From Acidobacteriota bacterium (lineage in GTDB: Bacteria; Acidobacteriota; Terriglobia; Acidiferrales; UBA7541): a DNA stretch of 21,949 nucleotides. The notes under the pieces were generated by a model that saw nothing but the letters and a program-made list of their open reading frames with translations, was not told the DNA's origin and made no database searches. Positions 7,254-15,039 of this stretch are shown one piece after another (the stretch's first letter is position 1; each line of letters opens with the position of its first letter). The position numbers were made by a program, and so were the translations under genes. The stretch is taken from positions 1 to 21,949 of the forward strand of contig QHYP01000204.1 in assembly GCA_003224195.1 (NCBI GenBank), read 5' to 3'.

Positions 7254-9794
7254 TCAAGCGCCCGCGGTCGTGGTGAATGCCAGCGCAAGCAGGGTCTTCT
7301 GCTCGAGTTCGTGCGCCTTGGCTGAACCCGTGGCCGGGCTGGCGCTGGCGGAGCGCTTCACCGAGCGCACCGGCAAACCCTTCGATTTGGCCAGCCGCTC
7401 GAGCCTGGGCACGACATAGAAGAGCGGTCCCATATTGGCAGGCTCTTCCTGCACCCAGACGATTTCGCGGGCGTTTGGATGCTGCTCTACGGCCGCAACG
7501 ATTTCCGCGCGTGGCAGAGGGTAGAGCTGTTCAAGGGAGAAAATCGCAGTGGAACTGTCCTTGCGTCTGCCGCGCTCGGCGCGCAGCTCGTGGCCCACTT
7601 TGCCGCTGGCGATAAGGATGCGCTTGGCATCCTGGACCTCGCGGTCGGACACCAGAGGCAAGAAGCGCGGCTGCGTGAATGCTTCAATCGGCGAGCTCGC
7701 GTCGGGATGGCGCAGTATGCTTTTCGGCGTGAAGACAACCAGGGGCTTGCGCCACGGCCGCCGCGCCTGCCGCCTCAGCAGGTGAAAATACTGCGCCGCG
7801 CTGGAAGGCTGGCAGATTTGCATGTCGTCTTCCGCGGCAAGCTGCAAAAACCGCTCGATGCGCGCGCTTGAATGCTCCGGCCCCTGCCCTTCGAAGCCAT
7901 GCGGCAGCAGCAGCACGACTCCCGAAGGAAGGTTCCATTTGTCTTCGCCCGCGGTGATGAACTGGTCGACGATCACCTGCGCGCCGTTGACGAAATCTCC
8001 GAATTGCGCCTCCCATAGGACCAGCGCTTCCGGATAGTCGCGGCTGAAGCCGTATTCAAAGCCCAGGCAGGCGGCTTCGGAAAGCGGGGAGTTGTGAATC
8101 TCGCAGAAGGGCTGGCTTTCGGCGAGATGCGCGAGCGGCACGTATTCCTCTTCCGTCTGCGTATCCACCAGCGCGGCATGGCGCTGATTGAACGTGCCGC
8201 GCTGCGTGTCCTGACCGGTCAGGCGCACGGGTGTGCCTTCGAGCAGGAGCGAGCCCATCGCTAGCGCTTCGGCGAAACCGTAATCCACCGCCCGCTTGCC
8301 ATGCCCCATTTCGGCGCGCTGCTCGAGCAGCTTCACGATCTTCGGATGGACGTGAAAGCCTTCCGGCGTGCGCACGAGCTTGTCGGTGATCCCCGCCAGC
8401 CGTTCGCGCGGCACGCCCGTGTCCACCTCGTAGGAAGGGTCGTAGCACCCGTGGTGATAAGCCGACCAATACGGCGGCAGGCGGCGCAGTCGCGGAATCT
8501 TCTTCAGCTTGCCGGCTTCGAGCTGTTCTCTCTCGTACTCCGCTCGGACGGCCTCGGCCACAGGCGCTGCGTCCATCCCGATGTGCTCGGCATAAATCTT
8601 CCAGAGCTGAGGATGATTCTTGATGCGTTCATAGAGCAGCGGCTGGGTGATGGTCGGGTCGTCCACCTCGCTGTGCCCGTGGCGGCGATAGCCGATCAGG
8701 TCCACGACGACGTCGCTCGCAAATTTCGCGCGGTAATCCGCAGCAATCCGCCCGACGCGCACGACGGCGTCCAGGTCCTCGGCATTGACGTGGAAGATCG
8801 GCACGGATTGACGCTTGGCAAGGTCGGCGGCGAACCGCGAAGAGTGCTCCTGCGGGGGCCGCGTGGTGAAGCCGATCAGGTTGTTGACGATGATCTGAAT
8901 CGTGCCGCCGACGGTGTACGCCTCGAGATCGGAAAGATTGAGAGTCTCGGCCCAGATGCCCTGCCCGGCGAACGCCGCGTCGCCGTGCATCACGATGGGC
9001 ACGACCTTGTTGTGCGCGCCGTCATTCCGGCCATTCGCGCCGTGGCGTGTCAGCTTGGCCCGCGCCCGGCCCATGGCCACGGGATCGACCGCTTCGAGGT
9101 GGCTGGGGTTCGATACCAGATGGATGTTGATGCTCTTCCCCTTCAAGGTGACGTACTGGCCGGTCGCGCCGACGTGGTATTTCACGTCTCCCGCGCCCAG
9201 CACGCTCCGCGGGTCCACGTCTTCAAACCCCGCGACAACCTCGTGGACCGGTTTGCACGCCGTGTGCACCATCACGTTCAGCCGCCCGCGATGGCTCATG
9301 CCCATCACGGATTCGACCGCGCCGTATTCGCCCGCCGTCTCCAGGATTGCATCGAGCAGCGGGATTAGAGCCGTCACGCCTTCGAGCGAAAAGCGCTTGC
9401 TGCCAAGATACCGCGCCTGCAAAACCTGCTCGAAGAGGTCGGCGCGGACCAGCCGCTCGAGAATCCGTTGTGGCGTGATGCCCGGTACGCCCGCGGGCGA
9501 ATCAGTCTCGATTTGCTCCGCGATCCATCGGCGGCGCTCCGGCTCGGGCACGTGCATGAAATCGGCGCCGATCGTTCCGCAATAGTACCGGCGGGCCTCG
9601 TCCGCGGCATCGCCAGTCAGAGCGAGATCGGGGTGCGGCTGCGGTGCGAAAAATCCGAGAGGATCGAGGTTCGCTCCGTAGTAGCCCCAACGCCGAAAGG
9701 CGTCAAAAATGCGCTCGCGGTCGTCTCGATGCGCAACCCCTGGCCGGTCATCCCTCGTCGGCGCCGCTGCTTCCGCTGTGGATCGTCTTGCCAT
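7254..9794 (-). CDS. sucA: 2-oxoglutarate dehydrogenase E1 component
   Basis: Thiamine-diphosphate-dependent E1 subunit that decarboxylates 2-oxoglutarate in the TCA cycle and transfers the succinyl group to the lipoyl E2. The 846-residue protein has MSHRGRLNV (166-174), the KYHVGATG region, the ThDP/Mg motif from HGDAAFAGQG (270) to NN (304-305), and a C-terminal transketolase-like half with RGTFNQRHA, FVNGAQVIVDQF and LLPHGFEGQGPEHSSAR. It lacks an E2 catalytic domain, so it is a stand-alone E1. It is shorter than the ~930 residues of E. coli SucA, mainly at the N-terminus and linker. sucB and lpd are not in the window. The ATG at 9794 has only a weak GAAG upstream. Confidence 0.96.
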   Translation of the reverse strand: MARRSTAEAAAPTRDDRPGVAHRDDRERIFDAFRRWGYYGANLDPLGFFAPQPHPDLALTGDAADEARRYYCGTIGADFMHVPEPERRRWIAEQIETDSPAGVPGITPQRILERLVRADLFEQVLQARYLGSKRFSLEGVTALIPLLDAILETAGEYGAVESVMGMSHRGRLNVMVHTACKPVHEVVAGFEDVDPRSVLGAGDVKYHVGATGQYVTLKGKSINIHLVSNPSHLEAVDPVAMGRARAKLTRHGANGRNDGAHNKVVPIVMHGDAAFAGQGIWAETLNLSDLEAYTVGGTIQIIVNNLIGFTTRPPQEHSSRFAADLAKRQSVPIFHVNAEDLDAVVRVGRIAADYRAKFASDVVVDLIGYRRHGHSEVDDPTITQPLLYERIKNHPQLWKIYAEHIGMDAAPVAEAVRAEYEREQLEAGKLKKIPRLRRLPPYWSAYHHGCYDPSYEVDTGVPRERLAGITDKLVRTPEGFHVHPKIVKLLEQRAEMGHGKRAVDYGFAEALAMGSLLLEGTPVRLTGQDTQRGTFNQRHAALVDTQTEEEYVPLAHLAESQPFCEIHNSPLSEAACLGFEYGFSRDYPEALVLWEAQFGDFVNGAQVIVDQFITAGEDKWNLPSGVVLLLPHGFEGQGPEHSSARIERFLQLAAEDDMQICQPSSAAQYFHLLRRQARRPWRKPLVVFTPKSILRHPDASSPIEAFTQPRFLPLVSDREVQDAKRILIASGKVGHELRAERGRRKDSSTAIFSLEQLYPLPRAEIVAAVEQHPNAREIVWVQEEPANMGPLFYVVPRLERLAKSKGLPVRSVKRSASASPATGSAKAHELEQKTLLALAFTTTAGA

Positions 9795-9807
9795 AACGCT
9801 TCATTTT

Positions 9808-9837
9808 GCCACAGAACACAAACCGCTGTTCTCTGGC
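9808..9837. promoter_or_regulatory. Operator-like dyad between sucA and the sugar dehydrogenase gene
   Basis: GCCACAGAACA and TGTTCTCTGGC form 11-base arms with one mismatch around an 8-base spacer, centred in the ~100 bp divergent promoter region and ending 14 bases before the sucA ATG. The size and symmetry fit a dimeric repressor site. A transcript hairpin in the sucA leader is the alternative reading. The regulator is unknown. Confidence 0.4.
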
Positions 9838-9896
9838 GACTCTCGACGCCCCGGCGCGCATGGCGCAAAATGGAGCGAACCAGCCGGGGAGGCAAG

Positions 9897-11138
9897 ATGT
9901 TCAGCAACCATGGTTTGGCAACACTCCGAGCTCTCAGTTCGCTTCTCAACCGCTTGCTTGTGAACCTCACGCTCGTAGCATTCGTGATCGGCGCGCTTGC
10001 CGGCTCTGGATGCAGCGGCAGCTCGATGTCAAACACTTCTCCTCCGCCGCCGCCGACTCTCCAGGTGGAGCTCGTTCCCGTTGCGAGCGGCTTCAGCAAT
10101 CCGCTGGATATTCAACAGCCCAACGACGGTTCAGGACGATTGTTTATCGTGGAACAAGGCGGGCGGATCAAGTTCATTCAGAACGGCAATGTGCCGGGGA
10201 CGCCATACCTTGACGTGTCAAGCTTGATCGTCTCCGTCGGCGAAGAAGGTCTTCTCGGGCTCGCCTTCCATCCGAATTTCAGCCAGAACGGTTGCCTCTA
10301 CGTGAACTACACGACCACGCCCCTCAGCGGAACTCTACAAACGGTCATTGCGGAATACCGCGCGACACCCGCAAGCGCAAACACCGTGAGCACTGCGACC
10401 GAGCAAAGACTCATCACCTTGGATCAGCCTTTCTCGAACCACAATGGCGGCGGGTTGGCCTTCGGACCTGACGGCGATCTGTATATCGGGTTGGGCGATG
10501 GCGGCGGAGCGGGCGACCCCAACGGCAACGGCCAAAACAAAAACACTCTCCTCGGAAAACTCCTGCGCATCCAAGTGAACTGCAACGGCACCTATACCAT
10601 TCCCGCCGACAATCCTTTCGTCGGCCAGTCCAATGTCCGAACCGAAATCTGGGCGTACGGCTTGCGAAATCCCTTTCGCTTCTCCTTCGACAAGAGCGAC
10701 GGCCGGCTCTTTGCCGGCGATGTGGGCCAGGACCGTTTCGAGGAAGTGGACATCGTCAACAGGGGTGACAACCTCGGCTGGAACATTATGGAAGGCGATC
10801 AGTGTTTTTCGCCCATGACCGGTTGCAACATGACCGGCTTGAAGCTGCCAATCTTCACATACGACCATTCGCAGCTCGATGAGACGGTGATCGGCGGCTA
10901 TGTCTATCACGGGACCAACATTTCGGCGCTCGCCGGAAACTATGTCTTCGGTGACTTCATCAGCGGGCGCATCTGGTCGCTTGCGCGGAACAGCCAAGGG
11001 CAGTGGGTGCGAACTTTCCTGTTGAACAGCGCGGGAAATGACTTGGCCAGTTTCGGCCAGGACACTAACGGTGAGCTGTACATCGCGCGCTATTCAAGCG
11101 GCGTCGTTGCGCGCCTCCATCAGATCGGCACACCGTAA
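9897..11138 (+). CDS. PQQ-dependent sugar (glucose/sorbosone) dehydrogenase family lipoprotein
   Basis: Secreted beta-propeller protein of 413 residues. The frame is open far upstream, but ATG 9897 is preceded by GGGGAGG five bases away and starts a signal sequence, so it is the start. A hydrophobic helix (about 20-37) ends at GSGC, with Cys39 a possible lipidation site although position -3 is Gly rather than Leu. A Ser/Pro linker follows. Family motifs are VGEEGLLGLAFHPNF, GGGLAFGPDGDLYIGLGDGG, EIWAYGLRNPFRFSFD, LFAGDVGQDRFEEVDIV and GGYVYHG, as in soluble aldose sugar dehydrogenases. The family oxidises sugars in the periplasm, though many members have no proven substrate, and PQQ binding here is inferred. 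No PQQ synthesis genes are nearby. Confidence 0.88.
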   Translation: MFSNHGLATLRALSSLLNRLLVNLTLVAFVIGALAGSGCSGSSMSNTSPPPPPTLQVELVPVASGFSNPLDIQQPNDGSGRLFIVEQGGRIKFIQNGNVPGTPYLDVSSLIVSVGEEGLLGLAFHPNFSQNGCLYVNYTTTPLSGTLQTVIAEYRATPASANTVSTATEQRLITLDQPFSNHNGGGLAFGPDGDLYIGLGDGGGAGDPNGNGQNKNTLLGKLLRIQVNCNGTYTIPADNPFVGQSNVRTEIWAYGLRNPFRFSFDKSDGRLFAGDVGQDRFEEVDIVNRGDNLGWNIMEGDQCFSPMTGCNMTGLKLPIFTYDHSQLDETVIGGYVYHGTNISALAGNYVFGDFISGRIWSLARNSQGQWVRTFLLNSAGNDLASFGQDTNGELYIARYSSGVVARLHQIGTP

Positions 11139-11192
11139 TATTTTCTTTTGGAAGTTTCTCGCCCTAGACCCTGGAGAGCAGCATGCTGCCCC

Positions 11193-13781
11193 CTACAGAG
11201 ATTTGACGCGGGTTTCGAGGTCGCGGGCAATGGTCTCGGGCGGCGTTCCGGCAGGATATGTAACAGGCGCTCCGATGCGAACGGTAACCTCACCGCGATG
11301 CGCCCAGCGGCGGCGCTCGCTTTTCATCTGCCAGACGCCGTCCAGGCGCATCGGCACGATGGGAATGCCCAGGTTTTCCGCAAGGAGACCGATGCCGCTC
11401 TGAAACGCCGCCATGCGACCGTCGTTCGTCACTTCGCCTTCAGGGAACACCAACACGCTGTACCCGCGGTCCACCGATTCTCCCGCAAAGCGGAAGCTTT
11501 CCCGGAAGTCGGACCGCTGCGGCAGCGGAAAGACGTTGAAGAGCGCCGTGACGAGCCAATAGCCGAGCTGATACGCCCAGCGGCGCAGGAAAAGCCAATT
11601 GCGCGGTGGATGCAGCATGTTCTGGAGCGTTTCGCCCCCCATCGCGATGGCCAATCGGTGACGAAAACGCAGTGGAAGCGCCGCCAGGATCAAGCCGATG
11701 TCGGCGCGGCGCGTGATGTGGTTTGAGACCACGAGCACCGGTCCGCGTGCAACGTTCTGGGCGGCCGCAGGGCGGCCGACGCGGAGATGTTCACGACCCA
11801 CGATTTTGGGATGCGCCAAGATCTGTGTGGCCGGCCAGACGAGCGCGTAGTAGATTGCCAGCCGCAGCCAGCGTACTGCTTCGCGCTGCGTCCAGCGCGG
11901 ATAAACGGTGTCGGTTCGGCGTGCCCCGCGCTTGGCGGGGCGCGCTCCCGCATCGGCAAGCAAACGCTCGACATCCGCGACGCTCTTCGCTTCCGCAAAC
12001 GATGTCTCGTTCAACTCAACCTGATAGCGCTCCTCGAGCGCGCTCATCAATTCCACCCGGTCCAGAGAGCTGAGATCCAGTTCACGCTCGAGCGGAACCG
12101 GACCCTCCGCGGAAGCGAATCGTGCCATCAGACTCTCAAGGTCTCCCCGTTGCTGTGAAAGCCCCGGCCCGCCTGCAAGCATCTCCGCTGCTCGTGCAGC
12201 GATGACGCTCAATCGGGGTTTGCCCGTTGGCGTGCGCGGAAAATCAGGTTCAGGCCAGACCACCCAGGAACGAATACGCTGGTATTCCGCCAGGGAGACA
12301 TTCGCCGCTTCGATCACTTTGCGCCCTGCTTCCGCGTCCCCTTTTCCTGCGTTCAGCAAGAGCACGGTGCACGGCTCCGCGTTCCCCTCGCGCTCGAGCG
12401 GCACAACCACGCTTTCCTTCACAGCCGGCTGCTTGTTCAGCGCCGATTCCAAGTCTTCGGGATAGATGTTCAGGCCGGCGGGGGTAACGACGACGTTCTT
12501 CTTTCTCCCCCGAAAACGCAAGTTCCCCTCGGCGTCGAGTTCGCCAAGATCGCCCGTCCGGATCCATCCGTTTTCGGACAAGGGGCGCAGGGTGCCGCCT
12601 TGCAGATAACCGGCGGCCACGCTTGCGCTCCGCACGAGGATCTCGCCATCTTCGGCGAGCCGGATTTCCTGCCCGGGCAAAATTTTCCCGACTGAGCCCT
12701 GCGCTGCGTGGAAGGGATGATTCAAGCTGATTAGGGATGCCGTTTCCGTCATGCCATATCCTTGCGCGACGGCGTAGCCCAGCCGGCGGAAGAACTCCTC
12801 GGTTTCTGCCGAAAGCGCCGCTCCGCCGGAGACGAACGCCCAAAACTTCCAGCCGAACCTGCGGTGGAGGCGACGGAATCGCCAGGCGCGGCGGAGGAAA
12901 TGCTGGCCATGCGCTTTGGCGGAGGCGGAGGCAAACCAACTCCCCCAGCCGCGCGCTTCGATTTCGCGCAAGAGACCGTTGCGCAAGGCGTCCAGCATCC
13001 GTGGAACGGCGATCAACGCTGTGGCCCGCTCGCGCTTTACCGTGCGAATGATCTCAGCCGGATTGGCCGAGCCCTCGAAGACGACGGTGGCGCCGAGAAG
13101 CGGCGGTACCATCAGTCCCATGAATTGCCCGAAAACGTGGCTGAGCGGCACCAGCGTGACAAACCGCAGCGGGTGAAACCACCGTTCCCATTTGCGGTAT
13201 GGCTCGATGCCGCGCTCGAGTGGCTCAAGATTCGCCAGGAAATTGCCATGCGTAAGGACGACCCCGCGCGGTTCCGCCGTCGTCCCCGATGTGAAGAGGA
13301 TTTCGGCCACGGTGTCGCGAGTGAGGGCGTTGTCGCAAGCGGCGCGGCCCTCGTCTTCCGAAAAACCAGCGATGGCGGCGTTGAGCTCATCGAGGATCGT
13401 GGTTTGACAAGCGCTGAGCTGAGGAAGCAGCGCCCGATCCGCGAAAGCGAAGCGCACTTTGGCATCCCGGAGCACGGACGCCACGAAGTCCGGTGTCGAG
13501 CTGGGATCGAGGGGCACAGCCACCGCCCTGCGCGCCAGAATCCCCCAGAACGCGGCTAACCATTCGGCGGAACTCTTGCCCAGAAGGAGCACGCGATCGC
13601 CGGGCGCGATTCCGCGCGAGGCAAGCAGGGCCGCGACGCGCAGCGCTCCTTGGCGGAGTTGACCGTATGTCCATATTCCCCGACGGTACCCGCGCTCTTG
13701 TACGACAGCAACATCGCGCCCGTAACGGGCAAAATCGTCCAAAACTGACAAAAGACTGGTTCGCGACATGGCGCTGGCCAT
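11193..13781 (-). CDS. Acyl-activating enzyme / acyl carrier / PlsC acyltransferase fusion
   Basis: A three-domain protein of about 862 residues. The AMP-forming domain (about 1-535) has FTSGTTAEPRG (163-173), YGMTE (342-346), TGDLG (409-413), GRKKNVVVTPAG and catalytic Lys521 in PTGK. An acyl-carrier domain (about 545-610) carries the phosphopantetheine serine, Ser572, in LSSLDRVEL. A PlsC-type domain (about 640-862) has GPVLVVSNHITRRAD and FPEG. It resembles E. coli Aas (lysophospholipid acylation) with the domain order reversed and a built-in carrier, so it could load a fatty acid, hold it on its own carrier and pass it to a lysophospholipid. The acyltransferase HX4D box has one extra residue (H688-x5-D694). 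Starts at TTG 13796, ATG 13781 or ATG 13769 are possible; no Shine-Dalgarno decides. It converges on the upstream dehydrogenase gene. Confidence 0.88.
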   Translation of the reverse strand: MASAMSRTSLLSVLDDFARYGRDVAVVQERGYRRGIWTYGQLRQGALRVAALLASRGIAPGDRVLLLGKSSAEWLAAFWGILARRAVAVPLDPSSTPDFVASVLRDAKVRFAFADRALLPQLSACQTTILDELNAAIAGFSEDEGRAACDNALTRDTVAEILFTSGTTAEPRGVVLTHGNFLANLEPLERGIEPYRKWERWFHPLRFVTLVPLSHVFGQFMGLMVPPLLGATVVFEGSANPAEIIRTVKRERATALIAVPRMLDALRNGLLREIEARGWGSWFASASAKAHGQHFLRRAWRFRRLHRRFGWKFWAFVSGGAALSAETEEFFRRLGYAVAQGYGMTETASLISLNHPFHAAQGSVGKILPGQEIRLAEDGEILVRSASVAAGYLQGGTLRPLSENGWIRTGDLGELDAEGNLRFRGRKKNVVVTPAGLNIYPEDLESALNKQPAVKESVVVPLEREGNAEPCTVLLLNAGKGDAEAGRKVIEAANVSLAEYQRIRSWVVWPEPDFPRTPTGKPRLSVIAARAAEMLAGGPGLSQQRGDLESLMARFASAEGPVPLERELDLSSLDRVELMSALEERYQVELNETSFAEAKSVADVERLLADAGARPAKRGARRTDTVYPRWTQREAVRWLRLAIYYALVWPATQILAHPKIVGREHLRVGRPAAAQNVARGPVLVVSNHITRRADIGLILAALPLRFRHRLAIAMGGETLQNMLHPPRNWLFLRRWAYQLGYWLVTALFNVFPLPQRSDFRESFRFAGESVDRGYSVLVFPEGEVTNDGRMAAFQSGIGLLAENLGIPIVPMRLDGVWQMKSERRRWAHRGEVTVRIGAPVTYPAGTPPETIARDLETRVKSL

Positions 13782-13922
13782 CGACAGTGCAGGCAACCGG
13801 CCAATTCTACGCCGAACGTCATTTCTCCATAGGAGCGCACTGGGGGCGTTGGATCAGGTGAATAGCCGTCCTCTTGCCGGAGAGCTACGAAAACGGAATA
13901 AGCGATTTATTGTCAAGTACTT

Positions 13923-13937
13923 AGGCGATGATCGCCT
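13923..13937. promoter_or_regulatory. Operator-like inverted repeat upstream of cspA
   Basis: AGGCGAT and ATCGCCT form perfect 7-base arms around a single G, 43 bases before the candidate extended -10 element. Its position fits a transcription factor site for either the cspA leader or the divergent fusion gene. The protein that would bind it is unknown. Confidence 0.3.
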
Positions 13938-14032
13938 CGCAGCGCCATACGAAATTAGGTCGATTTTCCCCGTATTTTATGCTATTCTTACATGGCGTTT
14001 GTTGCTCTTGTACTACCTTTTGACTCGTTCAG

Positions 14033-14067
14033 AGGGCCGCAAGGACAAACTTGCAGGCCCTTTTTTT
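14033..14067 (+). terminator. Intrinsic terminator inside the cspA leader
   Basis: AGGGCCGCAAG pairs with CTTGCAGGCCCT (one bulged base, 6-base loop GACAAA) and is followed immediately by seven T residues, the textbook layout of a Rho-independent terminator on the plus strand. No complete recognisable plus-strand gene lies upstream: the preceding gene is on the other strand. It therefore either ends a small RNA of roughly 70 bases or more, or attenuates transcription into cspA, whose start is 90 bases downstream. Confidence 0.75.
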
Positions 14068-14081
14068 GCGGGCTGGAGGCT

Positions 14082-14095
14082 GCCGGGTACCCGGC
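14082..14095. repeat. Perfect 14-base palindrome in cspA leader
   Basis: GCCGGGTACCCGGC is fully self-complementary. It lies between the leader terminator and the cspA start, followed three bases later by the hairpin GACCG-GGGAT-CGGTC (14098-14112). Together they could form alternative structures with the terminator, or be a protein-binding site; the sequence alone does not decide. Confidence 0.45.
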
Positions 14096-14155
14096 TCGAC
14101 CGGGGATCGGTCAAGAGAGGCAAACAGAATTCTATATGAATGAGGTATTTAAGAA

Positions 14156-14362
14156 GTGAGCAAGGAACAAGGAACAGTGAAGTGGTTCAATGCTTCGAAG
14201 GGCTACGGGTTCATCCAGCGCCAGACCGGTGAGGATGTCTTCGTCCATTTCAGCGCGATCCAAATGGACGGATACAAAACCCTCAACGAGGGTCAGGCGG
14301 TGGAATTTGAAGTGAAGAAGGGCCCGAAGGGCCTTCAGGCAGAGAACGTCACTAGCCTCTAG
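14156..14362 (+). CDS. cspA: Cold-shock protein (CspA family)
   Basis: Single cold-shock domain protein of 68 residues, the standard size, that binds single-stranded RNA/DNA and acts as an RNA chaperone. RNP1 is seen as KGYGFI (15-20) and RNP2 as VFVHF (28-32), with the aromatic Trp10 and Phe11 also in place. Translation starts at GTG 14156 with GAGG ten bases upstream. That GTG overlaps the TGA of a preceding small frame (GTGA). The gene has an unusual leader with a terminator and two hairpins, and a strong hairpin after its stop. The protein assignment is firm; which of several paralogues it is cannot be told. Confidence 0.96.
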   Translation: MSKEQGTVKWFNASKGYGFIQRQTGEDVFVHFSAIQMDGYKTLNEGQAVEFEVKKGPKGLQAENVTSL

Positions 14363-14373
14363 CCTGAGGATTT

Positions 14374-14401
14374 GGGCGGTCCGATCCAGGTCGGACCGCC
14401 C
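14374..14401 (+). terminator. Hairpin after cspA
   Basis: GGGCGGTCCGA and TCGGACCGCCC form a perfect 11-base-pair stem with loop TCCAGG, starting 12 bases after the cspA stop. There is no T-tract (ATTGC follows), so it may be an mRNA-stabilising 3' structure or a weak terminator that lets some transcription reach the next gene. Confidence 0.5.
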
Positions 14402-14457
14402 ATTGCAAAGAGTTCCGAGTTTCAACGAGTGGTCAATCGCCGGTCCAGGAGGACGAT

Positions 14458-14706
14458 GTGCAAGTCTTGCAGGAAGGACAGACCATCAAGCATCAGCAGT
14501 ATGGCCTCGGAGTCGTCACGGCTTCCGATCCCGAGCGCACCGCGATTGAATTCGATGACTACGGTTCAAAATTGTTCGTCACCAGCCTGATGACGGCTGA
14601 GCTTATCGGTGAAGCGCCCGCCAATCCGGTGAAGCCAAAGCGGCGTCGCAAGTCGTCTGCTACAGCAAAGGCTTCCAAGAAGGCCGCTGCGGCAGCTAGC
14701 CGCTGA
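14458..14706 (+). CDS. Small protein with UvrD/CarD-like Tudor domain and basic tail
   Basis: An 82-residue protein starting at GTG 14458, five bases after AGGAGG. The first ~48 residues (GQTIKHQQYGLGVV ... AIEFDDYGSKLFVTSL) have the beta-strand pattern of the Tudor/SH3-like module found at the C-terminus of UvrD/PcrA helicases and in CarD-type RNA-polymerase-binding proteins: V/I-x-H-x-x-(F/Y)-G-x-G-x-V, then hydrophobic-F-D/G and K-L. The tail (about 60-82) is Lys/Arg/Ala-rich, KRRRKSSATAKASKKAAAAA, like a histone-H1-type nucleic-acid-binding tail. No helicase part is present. A role in nucleic-acid or polymerase binding is inferred; its position just after cspA suggests related expression. 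An ATG two bases earlier is in the wrong frame. Confidence 0.75.
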   Translation: MQVLQEGQTIKHQQYGLGVVTASDPERTAIEFDDYGSKLFVTSLMTAELIGEAPANPVKPKRRRKSSATAKASKKAAAAASR

Positions 14707-14811
14707 CTCCTGCTCCTTTCTTAGTTTGGGCTCCCGCGCGCCACGATGGCGCCGTGGTGTGCCTGCCGCCCCTTGCGCCGCTACGGCTGGAATTGTGCTA
14801 AGGTCTGCGGC

Positions 14812-15039
14812 ATGAAGAAGTGGCTGATCGTTCTCGGAGTGGTGCTTCTCATCCTCGGAGTGGCGGCAATCGTCCACCCGGACATCAACTACAGCAAGAA
14901 AGAGGAAGTGCTGAAGGTCGGACCGGTCCAGGCCAACGTGGAAAGAGAAGATACGTTCCACGTACCGGCGGGCGTTTCCGTGCTGCTGCTCGTCGCGGGA
15001 CTCGGCCTCGTGGTGATTGGCGCGCAAGTGAAAAAGTAG
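14812..15039 (+). CDS. Small two-helix membrane protein, function unknown
   Basis: A 75-residue protein from ATG 14812, with AAGG eight bases upstream. Two hydrophobic helices (about 4-20, LIVLGVVLLILGVAAIV, and 55-71) flank a charged ~34-residue segment, so both ends probably face the cytoplasm and the hydrophilic loop the periplasm. The frame continues upstream to 14746, but that extension is Cys/Arg-rich and lies before the ribosome binding site. I do not recognise a characterised homologue; it resembles the many DUF3185-type small membrane proteins. No catalytic motif is visible. Confidence 0.7.
   Translation: MKKWLIVLGVVLLILGVAAIVHPDINYSKKEEVLKVGPVQANVEREDTFHVPAGVSVLLLVAGLGLVVIGAQVKK

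Larger units (their letters stand above)
13782..14155. other. Upstream region of the fusion gene and long leader of cspA
   Basis: Divergent intergenic region of about 360 bp. It contains an AT-rich promoter-like stretch (about 13950-13990, with an extended -10 candidate TGCTATTCT at 13980-13988), an inverted repeat AGGCGATGATCGCCT (13923-13937), an intrinsic terminator on the plus strand (14033-14067), a perfect 14-base palindrome (14082-14095) and a small hairpin GACCG/CGGTC (14098-14112). No tRNA or known riboswitch was recognised. A 55-codon frame (13992-14159) overlaps the cspA start, but lacks a ribosome binding site. Confidence 0.6.

Noticed and set aside
7064..7288. N-terminal extension of PhoB
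   Set aside because: The receiver domain begins exactly at ATG 7063; the extension overlaps sucA and covers the PHO repeat array.
9468..9896. N-terminal extension of the sugar dehydrogenase frame into sucA
   Set aside because: The extension is antisense to sucA, while ATG 9897 has a strong GGGGAGG and begins a signal sequence.
11178..11189. GCAGCATGCTGC palindrome in the convergent gap after the sugar dehydrogenase gene
   Set aside because: Perfect but short (6-bp arms), no loop and no T-tract on either strand, so terminator function is not supported.
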